64,000 nucleotides of DNA from Brevundimonas sp. NIBR11 (GCF_027912535.1 NZ_CP115465.1:2584001-2648000), one strand, 5' to 3'; positions 34,691 to 47,152 are shown, counted from the first letter of the stretch. Program-made: numbers and translations. The notes: generated from the letters alone by a model not told the origin.

Positions 34691-35965
34691 TTGGACCATT
34701 TCGACCTACGGGACGGCGCCCTCCACGCGGAGGGCGTCGACCTGAGCACCCTGGCGGCCGAGGTCGGCACGCCGGTCTATGTCTATTCAACCGCCACCCT
34801 GACGCGGCACTACACCGTGCTGCGCGAGGCGCTGGACGCCCATCCGTCGGTGCTGGGCGACAGCCTGATCGCCTATGCGGTCAAGGCGAACTCCAACCTG
34901 TCGGTGCTGGCGACGCTTGCCCGGCTCGGCTGCGGCGCGGACACGGTCTCCGAGGGCGAAATCCGTCGCGCGCTGAAGGCAGGCATCCCCGCTGGTCGCA
35001 TCATCTTCTCGGGCGTGGGCAAGACCGACGCTGAACTGACCTTCGCGCTCGAGGTCGGGGTACGCCAGATCAATGTCGAGAGCGTGCCCGAGCTCGACCG
35101 CCTGGCGGCCCTCGCGGCGGGCATGGGCGTCGTCGCCGACATCGCCATCCGCGTGAATCCCAAGATCGGCGCCGGCGGCCACGCCAAGATCACGACGGGC
35201 GGAGAGGGCGACAAGTTCGGCGTCCCCGCCGACGAAGCCTTGGACCTTTACGCCCGCGCGGCGGCCAGCCCGCACCTGAACCCCGTAGGTCTGGGGTGTC
35301 ACATCGGCAGCCAGATCACCGACTTGACCCCGCTGGAGTCCGCCTTCGGCCTGCTGCGCAAGCTGACCGAGACCCTGCGTCAACAGGGCCTGCCCGTGCC
35401 TCGCATCGACCTCGGCGGCGGCCTGGGCGTGCCCTACACCGGCGGGGCCAAGACCGCCTCGCCCGCCGAATACGCCGCGATGGTCGCACGCGTCCTCGAC
35501 GGCCTGAACGTCGAGGCTGCCTTCGAGCCCGGCCGCCTTCTCGCCGCCAACGCCGGCGTCCTGCTGACCCGCGTCATCCAGATCACCGAGCGTGCCGACG
35601 GCCGTCGCTTCCTGGTTCTCGACGCGGCCATGAACGACCTGCTGCGCCCCGCCATGTACGACGCCTTTCACGAGATGAAGCCCGTCGTCCCGCGCGAGGG
35701 GGCCGAGATCGCCTACGACATCGTCGGTCCCGTCTGCGAGACCGGCGACACCTTCGCCCGGGGGCGCGTCCTGCCGCAGCTCCAGGCCGGAGACCTCGTC
35801 GTCTTCACCGGCGCGGGGGCGTATGGCGCGACCATGTCGAGCGAGTACAACTCCCGGCCCCTGGTCCCCGAGGTTCTGGTCGACGGCAACCGCTGGGCCG
35901 TCGTCCGGGCGCGCCCGTCGTATGAAGAGATGCTGGACCGCGAGACACGGGCCGGCTGGCTTTAG
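34691..35965 (+). CDS. lysA: Diaminopimelate decarboxylase, TTG start
   Basis: PLP enzyme that converts meso-diaminopimelate to lysine (424 residues). The PLP lysine is K65 in AYAVKANSNLSVL. HIGSQITDLTPLESAF, the DLGGGLGVPY loop and CETGDTFARGR with the conserved cysteine are all present. Translation appears to start at a TTG three bases after the lptM stop, giving MDHFDLRDGALHAEGVDL, which matches the usual family start. It is the last gene of argH-lptM-lysA. Its TAG overlaps the stop of the convergent hydrolase gene. Confidence 0.96.
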   Translation: MDHFDLRDGALHAEGVDLSTLAAEVGTPVYVYSTATLTRHYTVLREALDAHPSVLGDSLIAYAVKANSNLSVLATLARLGCGADTVSEGEIRRALKAGIPAGRIIFSGVGKTDAELTFALEVGVRQINVESVPELDRLAALAAGMGVVADIAIRVNPKIGAGGHAKITTGGEGDKFGVPADEALDLYARAAASPHLNPVGLGCHIGSQITDLTPLESAFGLLRKLTETLRQQGLPVPRIDLGGGLGVPYTGGAKTASPAEYAAMVARVLDGLNVEAAFEPGRLLAANAGVLLTRVIQITERADGRRFLVLDAAMNDLLRPAMYDAFHEMKPVVPREGAEIAYDIVGPVCETGDTFARGRVLPQLQAGDLVVFTGAGAYGATMSSEYNSRPLVPEVLVDGNRWAVVRARPSYEEMLDRETRAGWL

Positions 35966-36852
35966 CTCAGGAAACGGTTCAGCGCCGCCATGAACCGCGT
36001 CGGCTGGTCGATCATCACCATGTGTTCGGCGCCCTCGATCCTCTCGAACCGGGCGGGGCGGCGCAGGTTTCGATAACCGGCGGCGAACAGACCATCCAGA
36101 TGAGCGCGCGGCGAGGCGTCGTCGGGACTCCAGCCGTAGACCACCGTCACCGGCGCCGAGATGTCGGGCAGGCGGCTTCGCAGGTCCGTGGTCATCACCT
36201 CGTACAGGCCCTGGGCCAGAACCTGTCGGTCGCCGCCCTGCCAGCCCAGCGAGCCGAAGACATTGTCCGCCGCCCCGCCCAACTGGTCGCCCAGCACCGT
36301 CCCCTGCGTCCGCAGAGCCTCGTCGCCCAGGAAAAGCAGGGCCTGATAGGCGATCCGGGCCAGGGGCTCGACGTCGCCGACCGTGGCGCCCGGGCTGATC
36401 AGGGACGGGAAGAAGGGCGTCGCATCAACCACCATGACGCGGCCGACCTGTGCGCCCCGGCGGTCCCGCCCGGCGTCTGCGGCAGCCCTCAGCGCCACCA
36501 GCCCGCCCATCGAATGGCCGATGACGGCTGGTTGCTCCAACCTTTGGGAGGCGATGTAGCGCCTGAGCTCGGCCGCCACCGGGGCTACCAGGGCTCCATC
36601 TCCATTGGCTCCGGCCGGCACGTTGCCGAACCCTCGGACCGACACCAGATGCACGCGGTAGCGGTCGTCCAGCCGGTTGGCCGTGCGCGACCACACCTCG
36701 CTGGTCGACGCCAGCCCCGGGATCAGAATGACGTCCGGGCCCTCGCCCTGCGTGGTCACCACGATCCGGTCCGATCGAAACGCCGGCGCTTGCGCCGTCG
36801 CGACGGCCGGGACCAGGAACAGGACGAATGAGACGATCAGGGCGCGTAGCAT
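35962..36852 (-). CDS. Secreted alpha/beta hydrolase
   Basis: A 296-residue exported hydrolase. The signal peptide is MLRALIVSFVLFLVPAVATA. The hydrolase core shows the oxyanion segment VILIPGLASTSEVW, the nucleophile serine in VIGHSMGGLVAL, an acid in VVYGWSPDDASP and a His in IEGAEHMVMIDQPTRF. It resembles periplasmic carboxylesterase or lactonase-type proteins of Caulobacterales; the substrate is unknown. It stands alone, with a 106-base gap to the divergent next gene. Confidence 0.88.
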   Translation of the reverse strand: MLRALIVSFVLFLVPAVATAQAPAFRSDRIVVTTQGEGPDVILIPGLASTSEVWSRTANRLDDRYRVHLVSVRGFGNVPAGANGDGALVAPVAAELRRYIASQRLEQPAVIGHSMGGLVALRAAADAGRDRRGAQVGRVMVVDATPFFPSLISPGATVGDVEPLARIAYQALLFLGDEALRTQGTVLGDQLGGAADNVFGSLGWQGGDRQVLAQGLYEVMTTDLRSRLPDISAPVTVVYGWSPDDASPRAHLDGLFAAGYRNLRRPARFERIEGAEHMVMIDQPTRFMAALNRFLS

Positions 36853-36958
36853 GTCAGGACCCTGAACGGCGAAGTGGGCGAACGGTTGACCACGACCCTT
36901 GATCTTCTCGTCCGACAGGCGCGAAATATGTCCGGAAAAAGTCATCCGGGGAGTATTC

Positions 36959-37480
36959 ATGACTGTCCAGAAATATGCGGCCGTTCTGAACGCGGTCACT
37001 TTGGGCGCCGCGTTGTGGGCCGGCGTCGCTGCGGCGCAGGTCGCCCCGCCCCCGCCTCCTGTCGAGGCGCTCGACGCGTCGCCCGCCACGCCCGCGGCTC
37101 CGCCCGGACCCGAATGGTGGATCTTCTCGCGCGGGGCGCAGCGTCATTACCTGATCGACGTCAACAGCGTGGTGAAGACCGGCGACGAGGCGACCGTCAT
37201 GGTCGCGCGCATCCCGACCGACAGCGCGTCCGGCGACTACACCCACACCCTGGACCAGTTCGGCATCCGTTGCTCGGCCCGACAGTCGCATGTGGTCCTG
37301 TCCAGCGAAGCCTCCGAGGACGGCGTCCCCGAAGAGCCCTATGCGACCGATGAGCCGTGGGAGCCCATCGCCGCGCAGAGCTTCGATGACGCCATCCGTC
37401 AGATCGCCTGCGAGGACATGCGCCCCGAGCCGCCCACCTTCCCGACGGTGAAGGCCTATATCGACGCGGGAAGGCCGTAG
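36959..37480 (+). CDS. Exported protein, surface-adhesin-E-like domain
   Basis: A 173-residue exported protein. The signal peptide is followed by a Pro/Ala-rich linker (VAPPPPPVEAL). A small domain then opens WWIFSRGAQRHYLIDVNSVVKTGDEATVMV, the pattern of the Surface_Adh_E-type domain found in many proteobacterial secreted proteins. Two cysteines (GIRCSAR and IACEDM) could pair. The ATG at 36959 has GGGGAG five bases upstream. The biological role is unknown; the domain name does not prove adhesion. A TAGGGCTTAG repeat element follows. Confidence 0.7.
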   Translation: MTVQKYAAVLNAVTLGAALWAGVAAAQVAPPPPPVEALDASPATPAAPPGPEWWIFSRGAQRHYLIDVNSVVKTGDEATVMVARIPTDSASGDYTHTLDQFGIRCSARQSHVVLSSEASEDGVPEEPYATDEPWEPIAAQSFDDAIRQIACEDMRPEPPTFPTVKAYIDAGRP

Positions 37481-37491
37481 ATTTCAGAGCT

Positions 37492-37541
37492 TAGGGCTTA
37501 GAGGAGGGCGGACCTGACCAATCCCTACTCACTAAGCCCTA
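37492..37541. repeat. TAGGGCTTAG inverted-repeat element, copy 1
   Basis: TAGGGCTTAG (37492-37501) and CTAAGCCCTA (37532-37541) are perfect inverted arms around a 30-base core in the gap between the exported protein gene and gyrB. A larger relative with several copies of the same unit lies at 50387-50477, which marks this as a dispersed repeat. Confidence 0.7.
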
Positions 37542-37551
37542 CCACCGACCC

Positions 37552-39999
<2,448 letters not shown>

Positions 40000-40118
40000 T
40001 CAGTCGTCCGGGGACGCGGGCCTGACGGACGTCGCCGCGCGACATCCGACCCGCTGAAAAATGGCATTCGCCGGAGGTCTGAATCAGGCCGTCCGGATGC
40101 GTCGTTTATATAGGAATC

Positions 40119-40141
40119 CTACGGCAAAAAGCGAGCCGTAG
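40119..40141. promoter_or_regulatory. CTACGGC/GCCGTAG dyad between gyrB and the antiporter
   Basis: Perfect 7-bp arms flank a nine-base A-rich centre in the 232-base divergent region, next to a TATATAGG string at 40107-40114. It is placed to act as an operator for either gene. No binding protein can be named. Confidence 0.35.
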
Positions 40142-40231
40142 AGGCGTTTTGCCGCCTTGTGCCGCGACGCTTCAGCCCCAATATGTTGCGCTCACCCATC
40201 AAGAGACACCCCGCCCATCGTAGGAGCGCCG

Positions 40232-41455
40232 ATGCCGCATGCCGACAGCCTGATTTCCACCTTGGTCGGCGGATTTGTGCTGGCCTTTGTGTTCGGCATG
40301 TTGGCCAACCGGCTGAAGCTGTCGCCCCTCGTCGGCTATCTGATCGCCGGCGTGATCGTGGGTCCGCATACGGCCGGTTTCGTCGCCGACACCACGCTTG
40401 CACCCCAGTTGGCGGAGATCGGCGTCATCCTCCTGATGTTCGGCGTGGGCCTGCATTTCTCGCCCGCCGACCTGATGAAGGTCAGGAAGGTCGCCCTGCC
40501 CGGTGCCCTGGTCCAGATCGCCTCGGCCACCGTCATGGGCTGGGCTCTGGGCCGTTTCCTCATGGGGATGTCGGACATGGAAGGCCTGCTGATGGGCTTC
40601 GCCCTGTCGGTCGCGTCTACCGTTGTCCTGATGCGCGCCCTTGAAGAGCGGCGTCAGAACAAGGGCGAGGTCGGGCGCATCGCCGTCGGCTGGCTGATCG
40701 TCGAGGACCTGGTCATCGTCATCGCCCTGGTCATGCTGCCCATGATCATCATCCAGGAAGGCGAGGCGGTCGATCCGGGTCAGCTTGCGCTCAACGTCGG
40801 CTGGACCTTGGTGAAGGTCGCTGGCTTCGTCGCCGCCATGCTCTTCGTCGGGGGCCGCGTCCTCCCCTGGGTGCTGGTCCGCATCGCCCATACCCGGTCG
40901 CGCGAGCTGTTCACCCTCGGCGTCCTGGCCATCGCGCTCGGCATCGCCTGGGTCGCCTACTACCTGTTCCACTCCTTCGCGCTCGGCGCCTTCCTGGCCG
41001 GCCTGGTGCTCAACGGCACGCCTCTGGGTCACAATGCGGCCGAGCGGTCCCTGCCGCTCCGCGACGCCTTCGCCGTCCTGTTCTTCGTCTCGGTCGGCAT
41101 GCTGTTCGACCCGATGATCATCGTTGAGCGGCCCCTTTCGGTGCTGGGCGTCCTCGGCATCGTCATCGTCGGCAAGACCATCGCGGCGCTGGCCATCACC
41201 AAACTGTTCGGCCTGGACCGCGCCACCGGCTTGACGGTCGGCGCCAGCCTGGCCCAGGTCGGGGAGTTCTCCTTTATCCTCGCCGCACTTGGCGTCTCGC
41301 TCGGCGCCCTGCGTCAGGAGACCCACGACCTGATCCTCGCCGCCGCCCTGCTGTCGATTTCGCTGAACCCGTTCGTCTTCGCCTTCATGGACAGGATCGG
41401 GGGCAAGCCCCCCAACCCTCGTGTCGAGGGCGAGGCCAATCCGGCGACGGCCTAA
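40232..41455 (+). CDS. Kef-type cation:proton antiporter without RCK domain
   Basis: A 407-residue inner-membrane antiporter of the CPA2 (Kef/YbaL) family with about 12 membrane helices. Conserved pieces are [62 protein letters not shown] and [18 protein letters not shown]. coli YbaL-type proteins add a C-terminal TrkA-N domain for nucleotide control. Here the protein ends after the membrane domain with a short hydrophilic tail, so that domain is missing. AGGAG lies five bases before the ATG. It interrupts the recF-gyrB order, and its stop overlaps that of recF. Confidence 0.92.
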   Translation: MPHADSLISTLVGGFVLAFVFGMLANRLKLSPLVGYLIAGVIVGPHTAGFVADTTLAPQLAEIGVILLMFGVGLHFSPADLMKVRKVALPGALVQIASATVMGWALGRFLMGMSDMEGLLMGFALSVASTVVLMRALEERRQNKGEVGRIAVGWLIVEDLVIVIALVMLPMIIIQEGEAVDPGQLALNVGWTLVKVAGFVAAMLFVGGRVLPWVLVRIAHTRSRELFTLGVLAIALGIAWVAYYLFHSFALGAFLAGLVLNGTPLGHNAAERSLPLRDAFAVLFFVSVGMLFDPMIIVERPLSVLGVLGIVIVGKTIAALAITKLFGLDRATGLTVGASLAQVGEFSFILAALGVSLGALRQETHDLILAAALLSISLNPFVFAFMDRIGGKPPNPRVEGEANPATA

Positions 41456-42582
41456 CCCGGCGTCAGCGCGCCGCCTTCGACCCGGACGAAGGCGGCGCGT
41501 CCGGCCAGGGGCTCGAACAGATCGGCCTCTGTCCCGGTCATGAAGGCCTGCAGCCCCAAAGCTGTGATTTCGTCGAACAGGGCCGCCCGCCGTCCCGCAT
41601 CCAGGTGCGCCGGCGCCTCGTCCAAGAGCAGGATCGGCCGGGCCGCCCCGCCCGACAGCCGCCCGACCTGAGCCAGGATCAGGTTCAACACCAACGCCTT
41701 CTGCTCTCCCGAAGACCCCTCCGCCGCCGGCCGGTTCTTCTCGCGATGCAGGGCCGTCAGATCGGCCCGGTGCGGCCCGAACAGCGAGCGACCCGCCGCC
41801 CCGTCGCGGTTCCGCGCCTTCAGCATACCTTCGCGGATCGCGCCTGCCAGAGCCGCCTCGTCGGCCCCCTCCGCCGCCAGCTGTTCGGTCTCTCCGACCA
41901 GGGCCAGATCGGCTTGCGGAAACGGCCGCTCGGACCGGGCGTCGATCGCGGCCTGAAGCACGCTCAGCGCCCGGGCCCGCGCCATGGCCGCTCGTGCTCC
42001 AGTCTCGGACAGCCGCGCCTCCAGCGCATCCAGCCACAGCGGGTCGGCCTCGCGCCCCTCGGCCCCGTCGATGAGGAGCCGCAGCCGCTCGCGCAGCGCC
42101 TTTTCGTAGCCCGACACCACAGCTGCGTGACCGGGCTCCGCCGCGAACACCAGCCGGTCGAAGAATTTCAGCCGCTCGGCCCGCGCGTCCGAAAACAGTC
42201 GATCCTGCTCCGGCGTCGCCCAGACCGGCCGCAGAAAGTCGAGCAACCGCCCTGGCTGGGCCGTCTCCCCGTCGATCCGCACCATCCGCCGCCCGGCTCC
42301 GGCGACCTGCACCCCGGTGCCCAGCCGCACCTCGTCACCCTCATAGTCCAGGGTCAGGGCCACGGCCCAGGCCCTTCCCCCGACCTCGCCCGGCTCACGC
42401 CGCCCCATCTCCTGCGCCGTCGCCGCCCTCAGCCCCTTGCCGGGGGTGAACAGGCTCAGCGCCTCCAGCAGATTGGTCTTGCCCGCCCCGTTCGGCCCAT
42501 GCAGCACCACCGGCCCCGCCGGGATCGGCAGGCTCGCGGACGCATAGGACCGGAAATCGGTGAGGGTGAGGGAGGTGATCAC
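41452..42582 (-). CDS. recF: DNA replication and repair protein RecF
   Basis: SMC-like ATPase (376 residues) that helps load RecA at gaps through the RecFOR pathway. The N-terminus [15 protein letters not shown] is followed by the Walker A motif [19 protein letters not shown]. The C-terminal part has the signature region [17 protein letters not shown] and the Walker B segment [17 protein letters not shown]. Translation starts at a GTG at 42582, 25 bases after dnaN. The recF-dnaN pairing near gyrB is the standard replication cluster, often found near the chromosome origin. dnaA is not in the window. Confidence 0.96.
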   Translation of the reverse strand: MITSLTLTDFRSYASASLPIPAGPVVLHGPNGAGKTNLLEALSLFTPGKGLRAATAQEMGRREPGEVGGRAWAVALTLDYEGDEVRLGTGVQVAGAGRRMVRIDGETAQPGRLLDFLRPVWATPEQDRLFSDARAERLKFFDRLVFAAEPGHAAVVSGYEKALRERLRLLIDGAEGREADPLWLDALEARLSETGARAAMARARALSVLQAAIDARSERPFPQADLALVGETEQLAAEGADEAALAGAIREGMLKARNRDGAAGRSLFGPHRADLTALHREKNRPAAEGSSGEQKALVLNLILAQVGRLSGGAARPILLLDEAPAHLDAGRRAALFDEITALGLQAFMTGTEADLFEPLAGRAAFVRVEGGALTPG

Positions 42583-42607
42583 GAGGGGCGAACCCGCCGC
42601 CCCGGGC

Positions 42608-43726
42608 TTAGACCCGCAGCGGCATCAGCACATACTGGACGCCCGGATCGCCTGGGTCGAGGACCAGGGTCGGGCTGGCCGGGTCGGCGAACATGAAGGT
42701 CGCGTTCTCGCCCGTGATCTGGCCGGCGACGTCCAGCAGGTAGCGGGCGTTGAAACCGATCTCGAACGGAGCCTCGGAATAGCCGATCTCGACCTCCTCG
42801 ACGCCCTGCCCGGCTTCCATGTTGCGGACGGTCAGGGTGACGCGGTCCAGCTCGAAGGCCAGTTTCACCGAGCGGCTCTTCTCGGCCGAGATGGTGGCGA
42901 CGCGGTCGACGGCCGAGGCGAAGACGGCGTTGTCGATATCGGCCTGCTTGTCGTTCCCCTTGGGGATGACGCGCATGTAGTCGGGGAAGGCGCCGTCGAT
43001 GACCTTGGAGGTCAGGGAGGCCGCCCCGAACTCGAAGCGGATCTTCTGCGGCGAGACCTGGACCTCGACCGGGCCGGAGCCGTCGTCGAGCAGGCGGCGA
43101 ACCTGATCGACGGTCTTCCTGGGCACGATCACGCCGGGACCACCCGCCGCACCCTCCGGCGCCGGGGTCTCGGCTAGGGCCAGACGGTGACCATCGGTCG
43201 CCACGGCCCGCAGCAGCGGAATGCCTGCCTCCGCCACCGTGTGGAGGTAGAGGCCGTTCAGGTAGTAGCGGGTCTCTTCGGTCGAGACGGCGAAGCGGGT
43301 CTTGTCGATCAGCCGCGCCAGGTCTTCCTTCATCAGGGTGAAGCGGGTCCCCGAGTTCTCGGTCGACATGACCGGGAAGTCGCCCGCCGGCAGGACCGGC
43401 AGGTTGAACTTGGACCGGCCCGCCTGGACCGTCAGGCGCGGGTCGTCGCCGTTGTAGGTCAGGGCGACCTCGGCCCCGTCGGGAAGCTTGCGGACGATCT
43501 CGTAGAGGGTGTGGGCCGGGGCGGTGATCTGGCCCTCGACCTGGACGGTCGCCTCGGCCTCGTCGACCATCTCCATGTCGAGGTCTGTGGCGGCGAAGCT
43601 CAGCTTGTCCCGGCCCGCCGACAGCAGGACGTTGGACAGGATCGGAATAGTGTTCCGACGCTCGACCACGCTCTGAACGTGGCCGAGGGCCTTCAGGAGC
43701 GCGGAACGTTCGATGGTCAGTTGCAT
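42608..43726 (-). CDS. dnaN: DNA polymerase III beta sliding clamp
   Basis: Ring-shaped processivity clamp (372 residues). It begins [35 protein letters not shown], the hallmark start, and shows [23 protein letters not shown] and [18 protein letters not shown]. It ends with the conserved YVLMPLRV that lines the partner-binding pocket. It is followed by recF on the same strand. The gap of 93 bases to fabI upstream carries the promoter region but no clear element. Confidence 0.97.
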   Translation of the reverse strand: MQLTIERSALLKALGHVQSVVERRNTIPILSNVLLSAGRDKLSFAATDLDMEMVDEAEATVQVEGQITAPAHTLYEIVRKLPDGAEVALTYNGDDPRLTVQAGRSKFNLPVLPAGDFPVMSTENSGTRFTLMKEDLARLIDKTRFAVSTEETRYYLNGLYLHTVAEAGIPLLRAVATDGHRLALAETPAPEGAAGGPGVIVPRKTVDQVRRLLDDGSGPVEVQVSPQKIRFEFGAASLTSKVIDGAFPDYMRVIPKGNDKQADIDNAVFASAVDRVATISAEKSRSVKLAFELDRVTLTVRNMEAGQGVEEVEIGYSEAPFEIGFNARYLLDVAGQITGENATFMFADPASPTLVLDPGDPGVQYVLMPLRV

Positions 43727-43819
43727 GTCGTCTCGGGGCCCGGGGCGAGGCTGAATCAGCCCTCGCCGAATACTTGGCTCAGGACACTAAAGGATTGGCG
43801 GCGGGGAGCAACCACAGGG

Positions 43820-44641
43820 TCAGCCCTCATCGTCCCCGGCCAGGCCCATCATGTGGAAGCCGGCGTCGACATGGATGACTTCGCCCGTGGTCGAGAAGCC
43901 GAGGTCGGAGCACAGCCACAGGGCGGCGCCGGCGACGCCCTCCATCGAGGTGTCCTCCTTCATGGCCGACATGGCGCGGCCCTGACTGATCATGCCCCGG
44001 CCGCCCGAGATGCCGGCGAGCGACAGCGTGCGCATGGCGCCGGCCGAGATGGCGTTGACGCGGATGCCCTTGGGACCCAGGTCGCGGGCGATGTAGCGGG
44101 TCGCCGCTTCCAGCGCCGCCTTGGCCACGCCCATGGTGTTGTAGTTGGGGATGGCCCGCTCGGAGCCGAGGTAGGTCATGGTGATCATCGACCCGCCGTT
44201 CGGCATCAGCTTCGAGGCGCGTCTGGCGACGTCGACGAAGCTGAAGCAGGAGATGTTCATCGCCAGCAGGAAGCTGTCGCGGCTGGTGTTCTCGATGAAG
44301 GAGCCCTTCAGCTCGTCCTTGTTGGCGAACGCCACGGAGTGGACGACGAAGTCGATCGTGCCGAACTCGGCTTCCAGCTGGTCGAAAGCCGCGTCCATCG
44401 AGGCGTCGTCGGTGACGTCGGCCTGGATCAGCAGCTTGGCGCCGACGCTTTCGGCCAACGGGCGCACACGGCGCTCAAGCCCCTCGCCGAGGTAGGTGAA
44501 GGCCAGCTCGGCGCCCTGCGCCGCCAGCTGGGAGGCGATGCCCCAGGCGATGGAGTTGGAGTTGGCGACCCCCATGACCAGGCCCTTCTTGCCCTTCATG
44601 AGTTCGCCTGCGGGCATGTTCCAGCTGGATTCACCGGCCAT
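43820..44641 (-). CDS. fabI: Enoyl-ACP reductase FabI
   Basis: NADH-dependent enoyl-ACP reductase (273 residues), last step of each fatty-acid elongation cycle. The NADH-binding start is KKGLVMGVANSNSIAWGIA. The catalytic Y167 and K174 lie in NYNTMGVAKAALEA, with Y157 in MTYLGSERAIP matching the second active-site tyrosine of FabI. Compared with E. coli the substrate loop reads HSVAFANKDELKG. It is the third gene of the leftward fabA-fabB-fabI run. The 78-base gap before it holds a 39-base dispersed repeat. Confidence 0.95.
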   Translation of the reverse strand: MAGESSWNMPAGELMKGKKGLVMGVANSNSIAWGIASQLAAQGAELAFTYLGEGLERRVRPLAESVGAKLLIQADVTDDASMDAAFDQLEAEFGTIDFVVHSVAFANKDELKGSFIENTSRDSFLLAMNISCFSFVDVARRASKLMPNGGSMITMTYLGSERAIPNYNTMGVAKAALEAATRYIARDLGPKGIRVNAISAGAMRTLSLAGISGGRGMISQGRAMSAMKEDTSMEGVAGAALWLCSDLGFSTTGEVIHVDAGFHMMGLAGDDEG

Positions 44642-44661
44642 GGATCGTCTTCCTTTTTAGT

Positions 44662-44700
44662 GGCCTACCGCTCGCGACGCGGTCGCTCGCTGCTTGAGGC
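44662..44700 (-). repeat. 39-base dispersed repeat, copy 1 (fabB-fabI gap)
   Basis: This block matches 59534-59572 at 36 of 39 positions in the same orientation relative to its leftward downstream gene. It contains the hairpin GCGAC-GCG-GTCGC and ends with GCCT/AGGC-type bases. Both copies lie 13-21 bases before a start codon within an operon, which suggests a shared role in mRNA processing or translation. Confidence 0.75.
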
Positions 44701-44719
44701 CGGACGTGTATGCGTGGGT

Positions 44720-45949
44720 CTAGACCTTCGAGAAGATGACCGTGCCGTTGGTGCCGCCGAAGCCGAAGCTGTTGGACATGACCGTGGTCATCGCGCCGTC
44801 GTGGCGTTGGCGCAGGATCGGCATGCCCTCGAACTCGGGATCGAGGGTCTCGATGTGGGCGCTTTCCGAGGCGAAGTCGTTGTCGAGCATCAGCAGCGAA
44901 TAGATCGCCTCCTGCGCCCCGGCGGCGCCCAGCGAATGGCCCGTCAGCGACTTGGTCGAGGAGATCATCGGCATGTCGGAGCCGAAGACCTCGCGCACCG
45001 CGCCCATCTCCTTGGCGTCGCCGACCGGGGTCGAGGTGCCGTGGGGATTGAGGTAGTCGATCTTGCGGTCGCCCGCCTGTTCGAGAGCAATGCGCATGCA
45101 ACGGGCCGCGCCTTCGCCCGACGGGGCGACCATGTCGTAGCCGTCGGAGTTGGCGCCGTAGCCGACGACCTCGCCGTAGATCTTCGCGCCGCGAGCGACG
45201 GCGCGCTCGTACTCTTCCAGCACCACGATGCCGGCGCCGCCGGCGATGACGAAGCCGTCGCGATTGGCGTCATAGGCGCGGGACGCGACCGAGGGGGTGT
45301 CGTTGAAGTTGGAGGACATGGCGCCCATGGCGTCGAACATGTTCGACATCGACCAGTCGATGTCCTCGCAGCCGCCGGCGAAGACGACGTCCTGCTTGCC
45401 CCACTGGATCTGTTCGGCGCCGGCGCCGATGCAGTGGACCGAGGTCGCGCAGGCCGAGGAGATCGAATAGTTGATGCCGCGCATCTCGAACCAGGTCGAC
45501 AGGACCGCCGAGGGGCCGGACGCCATGGCCTTGGGCACCGCGAACGGGCCGATGCGCTTGGGCGAGCCGCGCTCGACCGTGGTCTGGGCCGCCTGCAGGA
45601 TCACCTGGGTGGAGGGCCCGCCCTCGCCAACGATCAGGCCGATGCGGTCGTCCTTGATCTCTTCCGGGGTCATGCCGGAATCCTTCAGCGCTTCCTCGAA
45701 GGCGATGTGGCCCCAGGCCGTGCCGTTGGCGAGGAAGCGGGCCGCGCGACGGTCCACCAGCGGCGCCCAGTCCTCGGCCGTGACGCCCAGCGACGGGGGC
45801 GCCCAGACCTGGGAGCGGAAGCCATGCTGGATGTGATCGGGAGCCGAGACCACGCCCGACTTGGCATTGCGCAGAGAGGCCGTGACCTCTTCCCGGCCGG
45901 TGCCGATGGAGGAGACGATGCCCAGACCCGTGACGACGACACGCCGCAT
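44720..45949 (-). CDS. fabB: 3-oxoacyl-ACP synthase I (FabB)
   Basis: Condensing enzyme (409 residues) needed for unsaturated fatty-acid synthesis. The catalytic Cys is C167 in SISSACATSVHCIG. The two active-site His are in LNPHGTSTPVGDAKE and SLTGHSLGAAGAQEA, and FGFGGTNGTVIF closes the fold. AGGAAA lies five bases before the ATG at 45949. It is paired with fabA upstream, 58 bases away, as in other proteobacteria using the FabA-FabB route to unsaturated fatty acids. Confidence 0.96.
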   Translation of the reverse strand: MRRVVVTGLGIVSSIGTGREEVTASLRNAKSGVVSAPDHIQHGFRSQVWAPPSLGVTAEDWAPLVDRRAARFLANGTAWGHIAFEEALKDSGMTPEEIKDDRIGLIVGEGGPSTQVILQAAQTTVERGSPKRIGPFAVPKAMASGPSAVLSTWFEMRGINYSISSACATSVHCIGAGAEQIQWGKQDVVFAGGCEDIDWSMSNMFDAMGAMSSNFNDTPSVASRAYDANRDGFVIAGGAGIVVLEEYERAVARGAKIYGEVVGYGANSDGYDMVAPSGEGAARCMRIALEQAGDRKIDYLNPHGTSTPVGDAKEMGAVREVFGSDMPMISSTKSLTGHSLGAAGAQEAIYSLLMLDNDFASESAHIETLDPEFEGMPILRQRHDGAMTTVMSNSFGFGGTNGTVIFSKV

Positions 45950-46007
45950 TAGAGTTTCCTTCTCTTGTCAGTCTTGATCCGCGTTGACCGCGGTTATTGT
46001 GTGTTGG

Positions 46008-46541
46008 TCAGGCGTCGGTGGCGGATTCGCCCGCCTGGAACAGGCCGACGCGCATGTCCGTGGCCGTATAGATAGGCACGCCGTCGGCTTCCATCACCCC
46101 GTCGGCGATGCCCATGACGAGGCGACGGTTGATGACCCGCTTGAGGGTGATCTTGTAGGTGACTTTCTTCACATCCGGCTGGACCTGGCCCGTGAACTTG
46201 ACCTCGCCGACGCCGAGCGCCCGGCCGCGACCGGGACCGCCGATCCAGCCGAGGTAGAAACCGACCAGCTGCCACATGGCGTCGAGGCCCAGGCAGCCCG
46301 GCATGACCGGGTCGCCGATGAAGTGGCATTGGAAGAACCAGAGGTCTGGATGGATGTCGAGTTCGGCCTCGACATAGCCCTTCCCGTGTTCGCCGCCGTC
46401 GCCGTTGATCTGGGTGATCCGGTCGAACATCAGCATCGGCGGGGCCGGCAGCTGGGCGTTGCCCGGCCCGAACAGCTCGCCACGGCCCGAGGCCAGGAGG
46501 GCGGCGTGGTCGAACGACGAAGGGTATTTCGAGGTGCTCAA
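46008..46541 (-). CDS. fabA: 3-hydroxydecanoyl-ACP dehydratase/isomerase, TTG start
   Basis: Dehydrates 3-hydroxydecanoyl-ACP and isomerises the product, introducing the double bond for unsaturated fatty acids. From a TTG at 46541 the product is 177 residues, close to E. coli FabA (172), and begins [22 protein letters not shown]. No ATG precedes the conserved part in a sensible position, and a weak GGAG lies upstream of the TTG. Catalytic H73 and D87 are in [23 protein letters not shown]. It is the first gene of fabA-fabB-fabI. Confidence 0.93.
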   Translation of the reverse strand: MSTSKYPSSFDHAALLASGRGELFGPGNAQLPAPPMLMFDRITQINGDGGEHGKGYVEAELDIHPDLWFFQCHFIGDPVMPGCLGLDAMWQLVGFYLGWIGGPGRGRALGVGEVKFTGQVQPDVKKVTYKITLKRVINRRLVMGIADGVMEADGVPIYTATDMRVGLFQAGESATDA

Positions 46542-46682
46542 GACGGTCGCGGCTCCAGGTGTTCGAGACTGAGACAACGCGCGGCGGCGAGACTCGGGCC
46601 CCTGTGTTGCGCCGGAGTTACACGAGGGGGGCGGGCGGCTCAACCGTGCAGGGACGGGACGCTTGGCGGTTTGGCCGGGAAC

Positions 46683-46705
46683 TCCCTCTCCCGGCGGGAG
46701 AGGGA
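46683..46705. repeat. TCCCTCTCCC/GGGAGAGGGA hairpin repeat
   Basis: Perfect 10-bp arms with a GGC loop make this the longest stem of the family also found at 8216, 8358, 30264, 47209 and 53035. It lies about 140 bases upstream of the fabA start, not at a gene 3' end. Confidence 0.75.
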
Positions 46706-47152
46706 GGCGCGCCTCATCGCTCCTCCGCTGCGAACGGGTGTGGGGAAGTCGACGGAGCCTGGGCGGTCGCCCGGAACCGAGGTGGCCCCCTGCTTTCGCG
46801 TTACGGGGACCGATGAATGTTTTTCGGCTCGCGCCGAGGCTCCGTCCCCGACCGGGTCCGCGAGCGTCGCCCAGCGGGTGTACGGACACCCCGGGAGGGC
46901 CGGTCTCTCCGCCTCGGCGAAGGTCGGCACAGGTCCCGGGTCCTTTGGACCCTCAGGCGATAGGCCCGCGACGGGCGGCGGGCTCAGGCCCGCCGGGCTC
47001 CGAGGTTTCACGCCCCTCGGACAACCCCGTTGCGATCGGCCCCGCCGCACGTCCGGGTCCTGGGCCCAGGACGCCTTCCCCAACGACGGGATGGGAGCAG
47101 TGTAACGGAGGAATCCGGGGCGCCTGCAATATAGGTCCTAATCAGAGCCGGG

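Noticed and set aside
43187..45952. 921-codon plus-strand frame spanning dnaN, fabI and fabB
   Set aside because: It lies opposite three well supported genes and arises from the high GC content; no recognisable domain is encoded.
46640..47083. Minus-strand frame in the gene-free stretch upstream of fabA
   Set aside because: Pro/Arg-rich product without motifs or a convincing ribosome site, and the DNA is dominated by hairpins.
46850..47110. Split tmRNA or RNase P RNA in the hairpin-rich stretch
   Set aside because: No tag-peptide reading frame, no TTCGA T-loop with CCA end, and none of the conserved RNase P core strings could be found on either strand.
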